Source: a methane-oxidizing endosymbiont of Gigantopelta aegis (GTDB taxonomy: Bacteria > Pseudomonadota > Gammaproteobacteria > Methylococcales > Methylomonadaceae). Taken from it: a stretch of DNA of 64,000 nt. The DNA lies in contig NZ_JAEHGD010000001.1 of assembly GCF_016097405.1 (NCBI RefSeq), positions 1,609,693 through 1,673,692 on the forward strand. Direction: 5' to 3'. Below, one piece after another: positions 17,838 to 27,037 of the stretch. The notes under the pieces were generated by a model. It saw only the letters and a program-made list of their open reading frames with translations, had not been told where the DNA came from and ran no database searches. The position numbers were made by a program, and so were the translations under genes. How positions within the stretch are numbered: position 1 is the stretch's first letter; each line of letters opens with the position of its first letter.

Positions 17838-18563
17838 ACAGGTTAACCGGCAGTGTCAGCATTTAAAGCTCAGTAGCCTGACCACCGCCTTGCCGGAACT
17901 GCTGCAACAGGCCGAAACCAATGAACTGTCCTATCTCCAGTATACCGACCTACTGTTAGGGCATGAAGTCAAAACCCGCAATGACAAGCGCCTGAGTGCC
18001 AATCGAAGAAAGGCCGGCTTCCCGATCGAAAAACACCTGGAAAGCTTTGATTACCGGCATCAGACCACCATCACCAAACGCCAGGTCAATCAACTGCTGG
18101 ACTTTGACTTTATCGACAATCGCCACAACCTGATCTTTATCGGGCCGCCGGGTGTCGGTAAAACCCACCTGTCTATCGGTATTGGCCTCAAAGCCATTGA
18201 TGCCGGCTACAAGGTCTTGTTTGTCAATGCCTTATCACTGGTCGAAACCCTGGAAGTGGCCGAACTTAAAGGCGAGCTGAAAAGAAAATCAGCAGCCTTT
18301 GTAAATTTGATCTGCTCATTATTGATGAACTGGGCTACCTGCCCATGAACAAACAGGGTAACTACAACCTGTTCCAGCTGATCAATGCCCTCTACGAATA
18401 CCGCTCAATCATCCTGACCACCAATAAGGATTTCACTGCCTGGGGTGAGTTCTTCGTGGATGAAAATGTGGCTGTACCCATTATTGACCGGCTGATTCAT
18501 CATTCAAAAATATTCATGTTAGGAGGGGAAAGCTATCGTTTAAAACAGAAAACCAACACATAA
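17824..18563 (+). pseudogene. istB: istB ATPase remnant (IS21 copy 1)
   Basis: IstB AAA+ helper ATPase, similar to the intact copy at 27038-27778. It carries Walker A GPPGVGKTH, then a frameshift near 18300 (the frame reads KRKSAAFVN instead of a KKINQ-like segment). The rest of the protein continues in another frame to the ESYRLKQK end. Not functional as sequenced. Confidence 0.85.
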
Positions 18564-18633
18564 TAATTTTTTTTTGATCCAAGGGGGTCAAAATTATTGT
18601 CCGAAAGGGGGTCAATTATTTTGGCCATTGACT

Positions 18634-18889
18634 CATCAAACATTTTAGTTCCTCAAATTTTCTAACGTGTAAGTATATAATGACACCAGAAAAAAATAAA
18701 TCTATCTCGTGTGTGGGCATTACATCAAAATAATATTAAAGAAACCTTAAATTTTAAGCGCTAAATCGTTATCTTTTATGACAATTCTGAGACAATGCCC
18801 AAAAGGGCTTCTGAATTTAAGGTTTAGCCAGGCTGTTAATGTCGGTCAGCAAAGGCCGGCTTTTATCAGATTATTTTTCAAACTGAATA
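18634..18889. other. Leader of the interrupted acyltransferase and intergenic DNA
   Basis: 256 bases with no gene. On the minus strand a GAGGAAC ribosome site and ATG (18643) begin M-F-D-E, interpreted as the surviving start of the acyltransferase gene. A GGC(C)GGC-type short repeat lies near 18850. Nothing else is evident. Confidence 0.5.
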
Positions 18890-19023
18890 GGGGCTGTTGC
18901 CGTTTTGAAAATCCCCTTGAAATTCAATAACTCCGCCACATAGATTGTTTATTTTGACTCAAAAACAAGCAAACTATGCCGCGACAACTGCTTACGGATG
19001 AACTTTGGGAGAAACTGAAGATA
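18890..19023 (+). mobile_element. 5' fragment of the split outer IS5 element
   Basis: Begins with the IS5 end GGGGCTGTTGCC and the transposase start MPRQLLTDELWEKLK, and stops at a TA where an IS630 copy is inserted. The matching 3' fragment is at 30835-31548, so the original IS5 (851 bases by comparison with the intact copy at 19911) is split by about 11.8 kb. Confidence 0.92.
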
Positions 19024-19910
19024 TACTCTTCGCAAATGAGAATTTAGCATAAAAAGATGACGTAATGGAGTGAAATATATAAAATAAGGCCATGTCGAAT
19101 TACACCCTTCCAGAGACTGAATTAGCCGATTTGCGCAAGCCATGGTGAGCTTCGAGAAAAACGTGATGCAGACCGAGTTAAAGCCATCATTCTTTTAGGT
19201 TCAGGCTGGTCAGCAACAAACGTTGCCGAAGCACTTCTCATTGACCGCAATACAATCCGTACCTACTATCGAAAATATAAGAAAGGTGGTCTTGCTAAAC
19301 TCCTACAAACTCAGCATGTTGGAAGTGCCAGTTTCTTATCGGTTTCAGAAGCGACCGAGTTGGATGAATATCTGCAGAAAAATCTTCACTTAACCGCTAA
19401 ATCGGTTGCAGCTTACATTAAAGAGCGTTGGCAGGTTCGCTATAGTGAACGCGGTGTGACAGCCTTGCTGCATCGCTTGGGTTATGTCTATAAAAAGCCC
19501 AAGCTGATACCCGGCAAAGCTAATGCAAAAGCCCAACTGGAGTTCTTGAGAAATATCAACAACTAAAGGAAGACAAGCAGCCCGAAGACTTGATATTGTT
19601 CATGGATGGTGTTCATCCACAACATAATCCTGTAATGGCTTGTGGTTGGATTAAGCGTGGTGTGGAATTCACGATTCAGAGTAATACCGGGCGTCAACGT
19701 CTCAATGTCAACGGTGCAGTCAATATCGATTCTCTGGATACTGTCTGCCGCTTCTATGACACCATCAATGGCGAGGCAACGATTGATCTTTGTAAGGCGA
19801 TTGAAGAACGTTACCCGAAGGCTGGGACTATTTACATCATTTGCGATAATGCACGCTACTACCGATCAAAGGCTGTCAGACAATTTCTTGAAATGTCGCG
19901 AATTGAATTA

Positions 19911-20761
19911 GGGGCTGTTGCCGTTTTGAAAATCCCCTTGAAATTCAATAACTCCGCCACATAGATTGTTTATTTTGACTCAAAAACAAGCAAACTATGC
20001 CGCGACAACTGCTTACGGATGAACTTTGGGAGAAACTGAAGATAATTATGTTGAAAATGGGAATTTATGACAAACCTTGTCTTCGAAAAACAGTCGAAGG
20101 TATTTTTTATCGCTTGCGAGTAGGTTGTCCCTGGAGAGATTTACCCACGGCTTTTGGTAATTGGAATGCGGTATATAAACGATTCAATGACTGGTCTCGT
20201 AAAGAAAAACTGATGGGTATTTTTAACGCCCTGGTTGTTGACCCAGACCTGGAATGGGAATTTATTGATGGGAGTATTGTGAAAGCACATCAGCATAGTA
20301 GTGGTGCGGCCTGTGAACAAGAAACAGCGATAGGGAAATCTGTCGCCGGGAACACCAGTAAAATTCATATGGCCGTTGATGCCTGTGGTCTTCCTATTCA
20401 TTTCTCAGTGACAGGCGGCGAAGTTCATGACTGTAAAGAAGCACCGAAATTAGTTGCAGAGCTCCCAAAAGGTGACTATATAGTTGCTGACAGAGGCTAT
20501 GACAGTGAAGCATTACGTCTTCAAATTAAAGACAAAGGGGCTGTTCCTGTTATCCCAAGAAAAAAGAATTCAACTCGGGGAAATGATGAAATGGATTGGT
20601 GTCTCTACAAATATCGCCATCTCGTTGAAAATGTGTTTGCAAGACTTAAGCATTTCAGAGCGATCGCCACGCGATATGACAAACTCAAACGAAATTTTGA
20701 AGGCTCTATCGCTCTGGCTTGCGCCTTTTTATGGTTACCTATGTGAAATGGCAACAGCCCC
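19911..20761 (+). mobile_element. Intact IS5-family element (IS427-like)
   Basis: 851 bases with 12-base terminal repeats GGGGCTGTTGCC/GGCAACAGCCCC and a TA duplication (19909-19910, 20762-20763), typical of the IS427 group. It is inserted in IS630 copy A. It is the best-preserved IS5 of this type here and the reference for the split copy. Confidence 0.95.
19997..20746 (+). CDS. IS5-family transposase
   Basis: A 249-residue DDE transposase in a single open frame. Features: N-terminal winged region (DELWEKLKIIMLKMG), FYRLRVGCPWRDLP, first Asp in FIDGSIVKAHQHS, second Asp in IVADRGYDSEAL, and Glu in the YKYRHLVENVFARLKHFR segment. It probably encodes an active enzyme able to act on all IS5 copies in the window. 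Confidence 0.95.
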   Translation: MPRQLLTDELWEKLKIIMLKMGIYDKPCLRKTVEGIFYRLRVGCPWRDLPTAFGNWNAVYKRFNDWSRKEKLMGIFNALVVDPDLEWEFIDGSIVKAHQHSSGAACEQETAIGKSVAGNTSKIHMAVDACGLPIHFSVTGGEVHDCKEAPKLVAELPKGDYIVADRGYDSEALRLQIKDKGAVPVIPRKKNSTRGNDEMDWCLYKYRHLVENVFARLKHFRAIATRYDKLKRNFEGSIALACAFLWLPM

Positions 20762-21002
20762 TAGTGTTTTTACCGCCGTATGCGCCGAATCTTAATTTGA
20801 TTGAACGGTACTGGCGATATTTCAAGAAAGAAATCTTATATGACCAGTATTATGAAACATTCAAAGAATTCAAAATAGCCTGCGAGACATTCTTTTCTGA
20901 GCCAGAAAAGCATGTCGACAATTTGCGCTCACTTTTAACTGAGAATTTTCAAATTATCGGTGCATGATGGTTTGCTCTATTTTCATGTGCGGAGAGTATA
21001 CT

Positions 21003-21602
21003 TTGTAATGATAAGACAGGTGCTTATCCTATAACATCTTCCGTACGTCATGGAATAAAAAGGGTATCGAGGGATTGGGATAACTCATAGGGATAATAAT
21101 ATAAGTAGTTTGAAGGATTTAAAAGGTAGAAGTGTTGCTTTTGGAGACCCTCTATCTGCATCTTCAAATTTATATCCTAAGTGGAAGTTAAAAAGAATAT
21201 AATATTGATAGTAAAATAGATATAAAAAGTATTTATCTAAGCAGTGCGGCATCTATTACATTATCCGTATTAAATAAAAAAGTTGATGTAGGATTTATTT
21301 ATAATGACGCTCGTACATCCGGTAATATTATGAAAAAGTTCCCAAAGGTTTTAAAAGATACAAAAATCATTTTTACAACTGATATTATTCCTGCAGACCC
21401 ACAGATTGTACGTAAAAATTTAGAAAAATATAAAGTTGTTGCCCTCCAAAGAGCATTAGTTAAAATGTCAAATGATATTGAGGGTAAGAAATGGTTACAT
21501 GATCTATTTGGAATTGATAGATTAGAAATTACAGATGAAACAGAATATTTTTTATTAAAGGAAATAGTAATGAAATTGAAACCAGAGTTATTAGAAAGGT
21601 AA
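21003..21602 (+). pseudogene. PhnD-like phosphonate/phosphate-binding protein remnant
   Basis: AT-rich remnant of a periplasmic substrate-binding protein of the phosphonate ABC family. The N-terminal half is lost. The recognisable piece DLKGRSVAFGDPLSASSN is followed, after a frameshift near 21197, by SAASITLSVLNKKVDVGFIYND and a C-terminal part running to 21602. The upstream reading needs at least one more frame change near 21058. It sits directly before phnC and phnE-like genes in the usual order, so the system is recognisable but not functional as read. Confidence 0.78.
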
Positions 21603-21608
21603 GATTAA

Positions 21609-22342
21609 ATGGGTATAGAAATACATAGTTTAAAAAGAGTTACTCAAGTAGTGTAGTACTTGATGTAAAAGATTTGAAAATAGATAATGGTGAATTTGTT
21701 TCCATCATTGGTCCATCTGGTGCAGGTAAATCCACTTTCTTGAGAGCATTAATTGGCTTAGTGGAAAGTGATACAAAAGACATAGTTATTACAGGGGAAA
21801 ATCAAAATCAAATATGGAAAAGAAAAGGCAAAACAAATCTTTCTATGATTTTCCAAGATAGCAACTTAATATTAACATTTTCAGTTTATTACAATGTTTT
21901 ACTAGGAAGGTTGGGATATTTAAAAGGATGGAAAAAGATATTCTTTAGATTTTCAGATGAGGATAAAAAAATAGCTTTAAAATCTTTAGAACAAGTTGGG
22001 TTAGAAGAATATACATTTAAGTCTACGATTAATTTATCTGGCGGACAAAAACAAAGAGTAGCTATTGCCAAAGCATTGGCGCAAGAAGCAAATATTATTT
22101 TAGCAGATGAACCAATTTCGAGTTTAGATCCAGAAAAAGAAAGGGTATTGAACTTATTGATAGAAATTAATAAAATGAATAATACAACTGTATTAATAAA
22201 CTTACATCAACTTGATTTGGCAAAGAAATATTCTAATAGAATTATTGGCTTACGTGAGGGCAAGGTAGTATTTAATGGCAGCCCTTTAGATTTTAACGAT
22301 AGAGATTATAAATATTTATATGGATTAACTTATGACAAATAG
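21609..22342 (+). pseudogene. PhnC-like phosphonate ABC ATPase, frameshifted near start
   Basis: ATP-binding subunit with Walker A GPSGAGKST, signature LSGGQ and Walker B IILADEPISSLD, plus an SDR/Phn-like C-terminus. The likely start is ATG 21609 (MGIEIHSLK), but an early frame change (around 21640) is needed to reach the conserved VVLDVKDLKIDNGEF. A downstream-started frame from 21674 would encode 222 residues. The base composition (AT-rich, Lys/Ile/Asn-rich protein) differs strongly from flanking chromosome and suggests transfer. Confidence 0.75.
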
Positions 22343-23044
22343 CAGTATTAAAGTATTAAGTAATGGGGTTACTTGGAGTATACCAGGGATGAATGACATA
22401 AAAGAAAATAATATTGGAATGGGACTCATGACATTGTTTGCAACAATTTATACTTTGATTCTGGTATATGTTAATTACTCAATTTCATACAGCTTATTAT
22501 TATTATTATTTACTTATATAATTCATTCAATTTATAGAAGTATGTATATTAAATACTTATATGGTAGAACCAATTTTCTAAATAATATAGTATATACAAA
22601 AGAGATGACAAATAAAATTTTATTTAATAATCCTTGGTGGTGGAATAAAATTATAGGTAGTAATTTACCACTTTATTTTGCGATTATTTTGTTTGTAATA
22701 CAAACTTTTAATAGAGTAGAATTTTCATTAATAGAACTGATAGATGGATTAGAACCTGCTGGAATATTAGTTAAAGATTTATTATCACCCAAGTGGGAGT
22801 TATTACCAGAGGCTATTTTTATATATGGAATGCAAACAATGGATATAGCACTGGTTGGAACCTTTATTGGTATTATTATTGCTATACCTTTTAGTATATT
22901 GAGTGCAAGGAATATAGTAACAAGATTAGTATTTGGAGATTTTATCTATACTTTTTTTAGAAGTATAGCTGCTATTATAAGAGCAACACCGGTTTTTTTA
23001 ATTGGTTTATTTTTTGTTGCATGTGTTGGATTAGGTCCTTTCCC
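22332..23044 (+). pseudogene. PhnE-like phosphonate permease, truncated by IS4
   Basis: About 237 residues of native sequence: an unusually long N-terminal membrane part, then the PhnE-type permease core (MDIALVGTFIGIIIAIPFSILSARN, RATPVFLIGLFFV). It overlaps phnC by 11 bases. The gene is cut at 23044 by the IS4-family element and its C-terminus is not found on the other side, where unrelated AEC transporter sequence begins. Confidence 0.82.
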
Positions 23045-24476
23045 CATAAGCGCCAACTTAAGCCATTAAATCATTGATTACGTGTTGAAAAATAAAGGTG
23101 TGGCCACCACATAGAGTCTTTTGCCGACAAAAGTGAAAACCCTATGAAAAAGCAGCCACCTCACATAGATACTCGTTTTGAACAATTTGTGCAAGAACTT
23201 CCAGAAGATTATCAACAACAAGCCTATGAATTTAAAGCCTTCACGCGTGCGCGCAAGATCCGTTCGCCCTTACAACTGTTACAGTTGGTGATGCTCTACT
23301 GTGGTCTGGATTTCTCCTTGCGGAGTTGCGCCGGCGAGGTGGCTCACTTACAGGGCTCACTTAAGTGATACGGCGGTAAAAAAGACTGGCGGCCTGCGTT
23401 CCTTGGGTAAAATCCTTGCTATCGGGCGTATTTGGGTTGCATCAGGTGGTTGACAGTGGTTCATTAAGCTTCGTTATTATTGATGGCTCGACCGTGCAGG
23501 AACCCGGTGCGACAGAAACCACGTATCGGCTACATATCGCGATAGATTTGATTTCACTGACATTGCGCCAGGTTGAAGTCAGTACGGACAAGATTGGCGA
23601 AAGCCTTGACCATTATGTGCTGGAATCGGGCGATGTCGTGTTGATTGATCGTGGCTACAATCAACCGAAGTCGTTGGTGCCTTTTATTGACCGAGGTGGC
23701 GATATTGTGCTGCGCTATAACGCACACAGCATGAATTTATACGAGCTTGACGAGCACGGCAAAATGATAAAAATTGACTGGGAAACGAAATTACAACGTC
23801 TCGGGAAACAAGCGGGGGCTATTCCGGTTTATTTGTGCCATGATACTAAACGAATCGCCTGCACGGTACATGCGGTTCCGTTACCTGCCGAAAAAGCGGC
23901 GCAAGCTGGCGTAAAGCGAAACTCAGAGCGCAGAACAAAGGACGTACAGCCCAGGAAAAAACGCTCTATCTCAGTGAATGGGTCTTAATTTTAACGTCCG
24001 TGCCGGTCGAGTTGCTCAGCACCGAAACGGCTGCCGCGCTCTATCGTGTACGCTGGCAGGTGGAATTGGTGATCAAACGGCTGAAAAGCCTGTTGGCGAT
24101 CAATCAATTACGTGCCCGTAAAGACAGTCAATTGGCCGAATTGTATTTACAGGGCAAACTTCTGTATGCGGTGGTTACGGAAAAGATCGCGCAGCGGTGT
24201 TTTACCAAGGCCTTGACGAAAATGGATGGGCCGCGTGCATTGACACCCTGGCGTTTGTATAAAACGATTGCTGAGGACATTAAATCAGGATTGAACGCCT
24301 GTTTTCCGAAGCAAGAACGCTTTCAGCGTGATTATTTGAAAAGCGTTAGCGAACGCCCGAGAAAACGTTCGTTGCAGAGTCTACCTGAACCGATTTTGGG
24401 AATGATTCGACAATGCAGAGAGCTGGGCGTAAGTCGTGTTTAATCAAGTGGTTGGGGGCTTAAGTTGGCGCTTATG
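23045..24476 (+). mobile_element. IS4-family element, copy 1 (no target duplication)
   Basis: About 1.43 kb with terminal repeats CATAAGCGCCAACTTAAGCC and the complement. It is nearly identical to the copy at 33583-35024 except for small indels and one short replaced patch around 24115. Unlike that copy, the two flanks do not share an 11-base duplication, and they belong to two unrelated genes, so this junction probably arose by recombination or deletion rather than simple insertion. Confidence 0.9.
23144..24443 (+). pseudogene. IS4-family transposase, frameshifted (copy 1)
   Basis: DDE transposase of the IS4 family, with the Y-2-R-3-E-6-K signature in the YRVRWQVELVIKRLK segment. The first part (74 residues to 23368) ends at a stop, and two frame changes around 23365-23400 are needed to reach LSGVFGLHQVVDSG. 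A further break near 23900 separates a short central frame. The copy at 33682 shares the early breaks. Confidence 0.85.
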
Positions 24477-25125
24477 GGAATTTAGGGATACCTTTAGGTT
24501 TAGTAATTTTTGGTGAATCGAGTTTATCAATAACAACTATGATTAGTGTTACAACAGCAATTTTTGCATATACATTTGGTACATTTTATTATTCGAATGG
24601 TAAAAGTTCAGTTAAAGAATCATTAAAAAAAATTGTCAAACTCCCAATAATATGGGCAATTATTATTTCAATAATAATAAACTTAAACTTTTTGAATATA
24701 TGATTAATTTTCGAATGCTTTTAGACTATGCGGGACATACATCTATGGTAATACAATTAATGTTATTTGGAATGTTTTTAAATAACATTACACTTAAGTC
24801 AATCAATATGAAATTGTTGAGTAATGTAATCTTAATAAAATTTATTTTACTTCCAATACTTGTTTATTATATGTTAACCTTTATTGATTTGCCATCACAA
24901 ATGAAATATATAATGTTAATGCAAATATTGATGCCTATAGCTATTGTAAATATAAGTTTAGCAGCTCTATTTAATTGTGGAACAGGGACTGTTACTGCTG
25001 CAGTGTTTATTACATCATTCCTCTTCTTGTTTATTAATATAATAACTCCGACATTATTAAATGTTTTTGGGGATAATACTCTAATCCTTGAGTTCTTACC
25101 TTTGCTACAATACGTGGGTGAGTAA
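24477..25125 (+). pseudogene. AEC (auxin efflux carrier)-family transporter remnant
   Basis: AT-rich remnant of a ten-helix permease of the AEC family. Its N-terminal half is absent upstream of the IS4 end. The first readable frame (GIPLGLVIFGESS) runs to about 24700, then a frameshift, after which MINFRMLLDYAGHTSMVIQL and later LMPIAIVNISLAALF follow to 25125. It is not connected to the phn gene on the other side of the IS. Confidence 0.7.
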
Positions 25126-25149
25126 GCATATATACAAGAAGCACAAGAA

Positions 25150-25300
25150 GTGTCACACACGGTGCTAAAATAGGCAGTATAAAAAAAGAAGGGCTGAGTA
25201 AAAAGTGCAATAGCACGTAAACTTGGATTAAGTAGAGATTGGAATGACCCCTATAACCTAGACACTGGGAGTATAACAAATTCTGTGTCAATTAGATAAA
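25150..25300 (+). pseudogene. Possible IS21 istA N-terminal relic
   Basis: A short stretch reading (with one frame change) IKKEGLSK, SAIARKLGLSRD resembles the IstA helix-turn-helix. It is too short for certainty and lies in a low-GC region full of breaks. Confidence 0.35.
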
Positions 25301-25427
25301 ATATTGAACACAGAAGGATTACTATAATGAACCCCATAAATCAAACCACTAAAAACAACTTTCTTATTTCAAAATGATAAAATAAAGCATAGAAAGTAAG
25401 GAAAGATAAAATGAGTGTAAAAAGAAA

Positions 25428-25508
25428 GATAGTGTAAAATAAAGTTCGCAATTTTTACTATTGGAAGATTAGCATATTTAAAAATTGCGAACTTTATTTT
25501 ACACTATC
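25428..25508. repeat. Perfect 30-base inverted repeat with 21-base loop
   Basis: Arms at 25428-25457 and 25479-25508 match with no mismatch. The arm begins GATAGTGTAAAATAAAG. The arrangement looks like two insertion-sequence ends placed head to head, or a small hairpin element. It is too long for an ordinary terminator, and no gene adjoins it closely. Confidence 0.85.
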
Positions 25509-25700
25509 CTATGGACACTTTTTACCCTCTTGTTTGGTAGGGTTATTATAGCTAAAAAGTACCGTGTACAGGGCTTTTGATGGGGATGAATTTCATAGAT
25601 ATTATGTGTTGTCAAGGGTTATGAAGCAATAAGAATCTGTGCTTGTGCCTAAGGGGGTTTGGGGCTATATTTGTGTATTATTTAGGTGCGAAAGTTAAGT
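25509..25700. other. AT-rich non-coding interval
   Basis: About 190 bases with no convincing gene between the 30-base inverted repeat and the small leftward gene at 25708. I see nothing further in it. Confidence 0.5.
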
Positions 25701-25707
25701 AATAATG

Positions 25708-25938
25708 TTACAAAATACCATCACGTTTCATCTTCTCTCTGATTGCCAATCTAATATATGCTGTAAGAGTACCATCTTGGTATTCATTAATTGCATCTTC
25801 CCACTCTGGAGCTATATGAATAAGTTTTGCCTTTGCTTTTCTTTTTTGTGCCTGTACTCTTAGCCTTGGTTTGCTCTTTAAGGCTTGCACCCTGTGTTAC
25901 TTTATCCAAATCATCTAATACGTTTTTCTAGCCATTTT
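25708..25938 (-). pseudogene. Small basic partition-type protein gene, frameshifted
   Basis: A small Lys-rich protein downstream of parA. The intact frame encodes 60 residues ending REKMKRDGIL. An upstream ATG (about 25938, MARKT) leads, after frame changes, into DDLDKVTQGASLKEQTKAK and then IHIAPEWEDAINEYQDGTLT. It fits a ParB-like or ribbon-helix-helix partner in a plasmid partition operon, but I do not recognise a specific family. Confidence 0.55.
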
Positions 25939-25969
25939 AATACCTTTATATATAAAAATTATATACTAT

Positions 25970-26617
25970 TTATATATTTAATATATGAATAGTCTCTTTG
26001 ATTAAATTTTTAATTTCTTTACTTGCCTTACTCTTTTTGTCATATTCAATAACATTCTTTCCTTCTCCTACTGAACGGTCAAAGTCTACTCTTGTTCGTA
26101 AAATACTATCCATCAATTCAAAGTGTGATGATTTATTTAGGAATATTACAAGGTCATCTATCTTGCTCTTTCTTGGATTGAGATTATTAAGAAGTACTTT
26201 AACAACTACTGTATCATTTATTACGGTACTTATTGCCTTAAGAGTCTTTTCAAAGGTCTTAACTCCCAAAAGTTCAAAGTTCTTATCACTTACTGGAGTA
26301 ATGACAAGATCAGCAGATGCAATAGCAACTCTTGCCATATCACTATCAAATCCACCTACATCAATTACAGATATTCTATTCTCACTATCTCCCTGAATAT
26401 ACATCTTGAAATCATTAACTGTTCCAAATTGTTTAACTATTAAAGGATTTAGTTTCGTATTTTGTTTTCGTATTTCATTGGTGTAAAAGAGTGTTTGCTG
26501 AACATCAAGATCTACGAGTTCTATAGCATATTTTTTGTTTTGTAGTCCTGTAGCTAAATTCCAAGCTATGGTACTCTTGCCAACTCCACCTTTTTGGTGT
26601 GAGAGTACTATTAACAT
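25970..26617 (-). CDS. parA: ParA-type partition ATPase
   Basis: A 215-residue deviant Walker A ATPase: KGGVGKST near residue 9, then switch-like VIDVGGFDSDMA, and KVLLNNLNPRKSK. Short ParA of this type drives segregation of small plasmids. The gene is intact, unlike its neighbours. Composition is AT-rich, like the rest of the 21-26.8 kb block. It supports plasmid origin of this block. Confidence 0.92.
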   Translation of the reverse strand: MLIVLSHQKGGVGKSTIAWNLATGLQNKKYAIELVDLDVQQTLFYTNEIRKQNTKLNPLIVKQFGTVNDFKMYIQGDSENRISVIDVGGFDSDMARVAIASADLVITPVSDKNFELLGVKTFEKTLKAISTVINDTVVVKVLLNNLNPRKSKIDDLVIFLNKSSHFELMDSILRTRVDFDRSVGEGKNVIEYDKKSKASKEIKNLIKETIHILNI

Positions 26618-26819
26618 GGCTCCCCCCTTTTTTTAAATTATATATTATAATTATATACTTTATATATATATTATATTAAATGGTGATATAATTAAATTTA
26701 ATCCAATGCTTTTAATGAAAAATATATAAATATTTTTTCTATAATACTCCTGTAAGCCTCCCTAAATTCGAACCACCTAAAACAGAATAATTCTGATAAA
26801 ATAAATCAGGAGAGTTCAT

Positions 26820-26970
26820 GCGAAGAAGTAAGTTTACAGAGAGACAGATTGTTGGTATTTTAAAAGAGATAGAAGACGGTGCACCCGTTGTTGAGACACT
26901 GAGAGAAAAAGGTATCAGTAAAGATACATATTACAAATGGAAACGTAAATATAGTGGCTTAGAAAGTGGC
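26820..26970 (+). pseudogene. IS3-family orfA fragment, interrupted by IS21
   Basis: Starts MRRSKFTERQIVGILKE with the helix-turn-helix of an IS3-type OrfA, and reads KGISKDTYYKWKRKYSG before the IS21 insertion at 26971. The GTGGC at 26966-26970 is repeated at 29439-29443, a 5-base target duplication. The continuation is at 29444. Confidence 0.8.
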
Positions 26971-27037
26971 TGTCAACGGCCAAAATAATTGAGCCAGTTT
27001 CGGCCATTAATATTGAGCCACTTTTCCAGAGAAATAG

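Larger units (their letters stand above)
16208..18633 (+). mobile_element. IS21-family element (degraded), copy 1
   Basis: Left end TGTTAATGGCC at 16208 and right end GGCCATTGAC at about 18633 match the ends of the second IS21 copy at 26971. It contains istA and istB homologues, both broken by several frameshifts. The flanks show no target duplication, consistent with the deletion noted in the acyltransferase gene. Confidence 0.85.
19092..20967 (+). pseudogene. IS630-family transposase, interrupted and frameshifted (copy A)
   Basis: Same gene as the 341-residue transposase at 50041-51066: helix-turn-helix (WSATNVAEALLIDRNTIRTYYRK), then a DDE domain. The frame is broken by a 2-base deletion near 19135 and by a 1-base deletion near 19550. 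The IS5 insertion after residue-level ...MSRIEL at 19910 separates the last exon-like piece (VFLPPYAPNLNLIERYWRY), which resumes at 20764. Confidence 0.9.
19024..20998 (+). mobile_element. IS630-family element A, itself interrupted by IS5
   Basis: Ends TACTCTTCGC and GCGGAGAGTA, flanked by TA duplications (19022-19023 and 20999-21000). It carries an inner IS5 at 19911-20761. Compared with intact copy C (49973-51097) it has three small deletions near its start and middle. It is in the same orientation as copies B and C. Confidence 0.93.

Noticed and set aside
20484-20795. Second protein frame within the IS5 transposase
   Set aside because: Out-of-frame shadow of the transposase gene that happens to run past the IS end.
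23365-23400. Programmed -1 frameshift at GTAAAAAAGAC in the IS4 gene
   Set aside because: The heptamer A AAA AAG is present, but a -1 slip leads to DWRPAF, not to the conserved LAACVPW frame, and a second shift upstream would also be needed.
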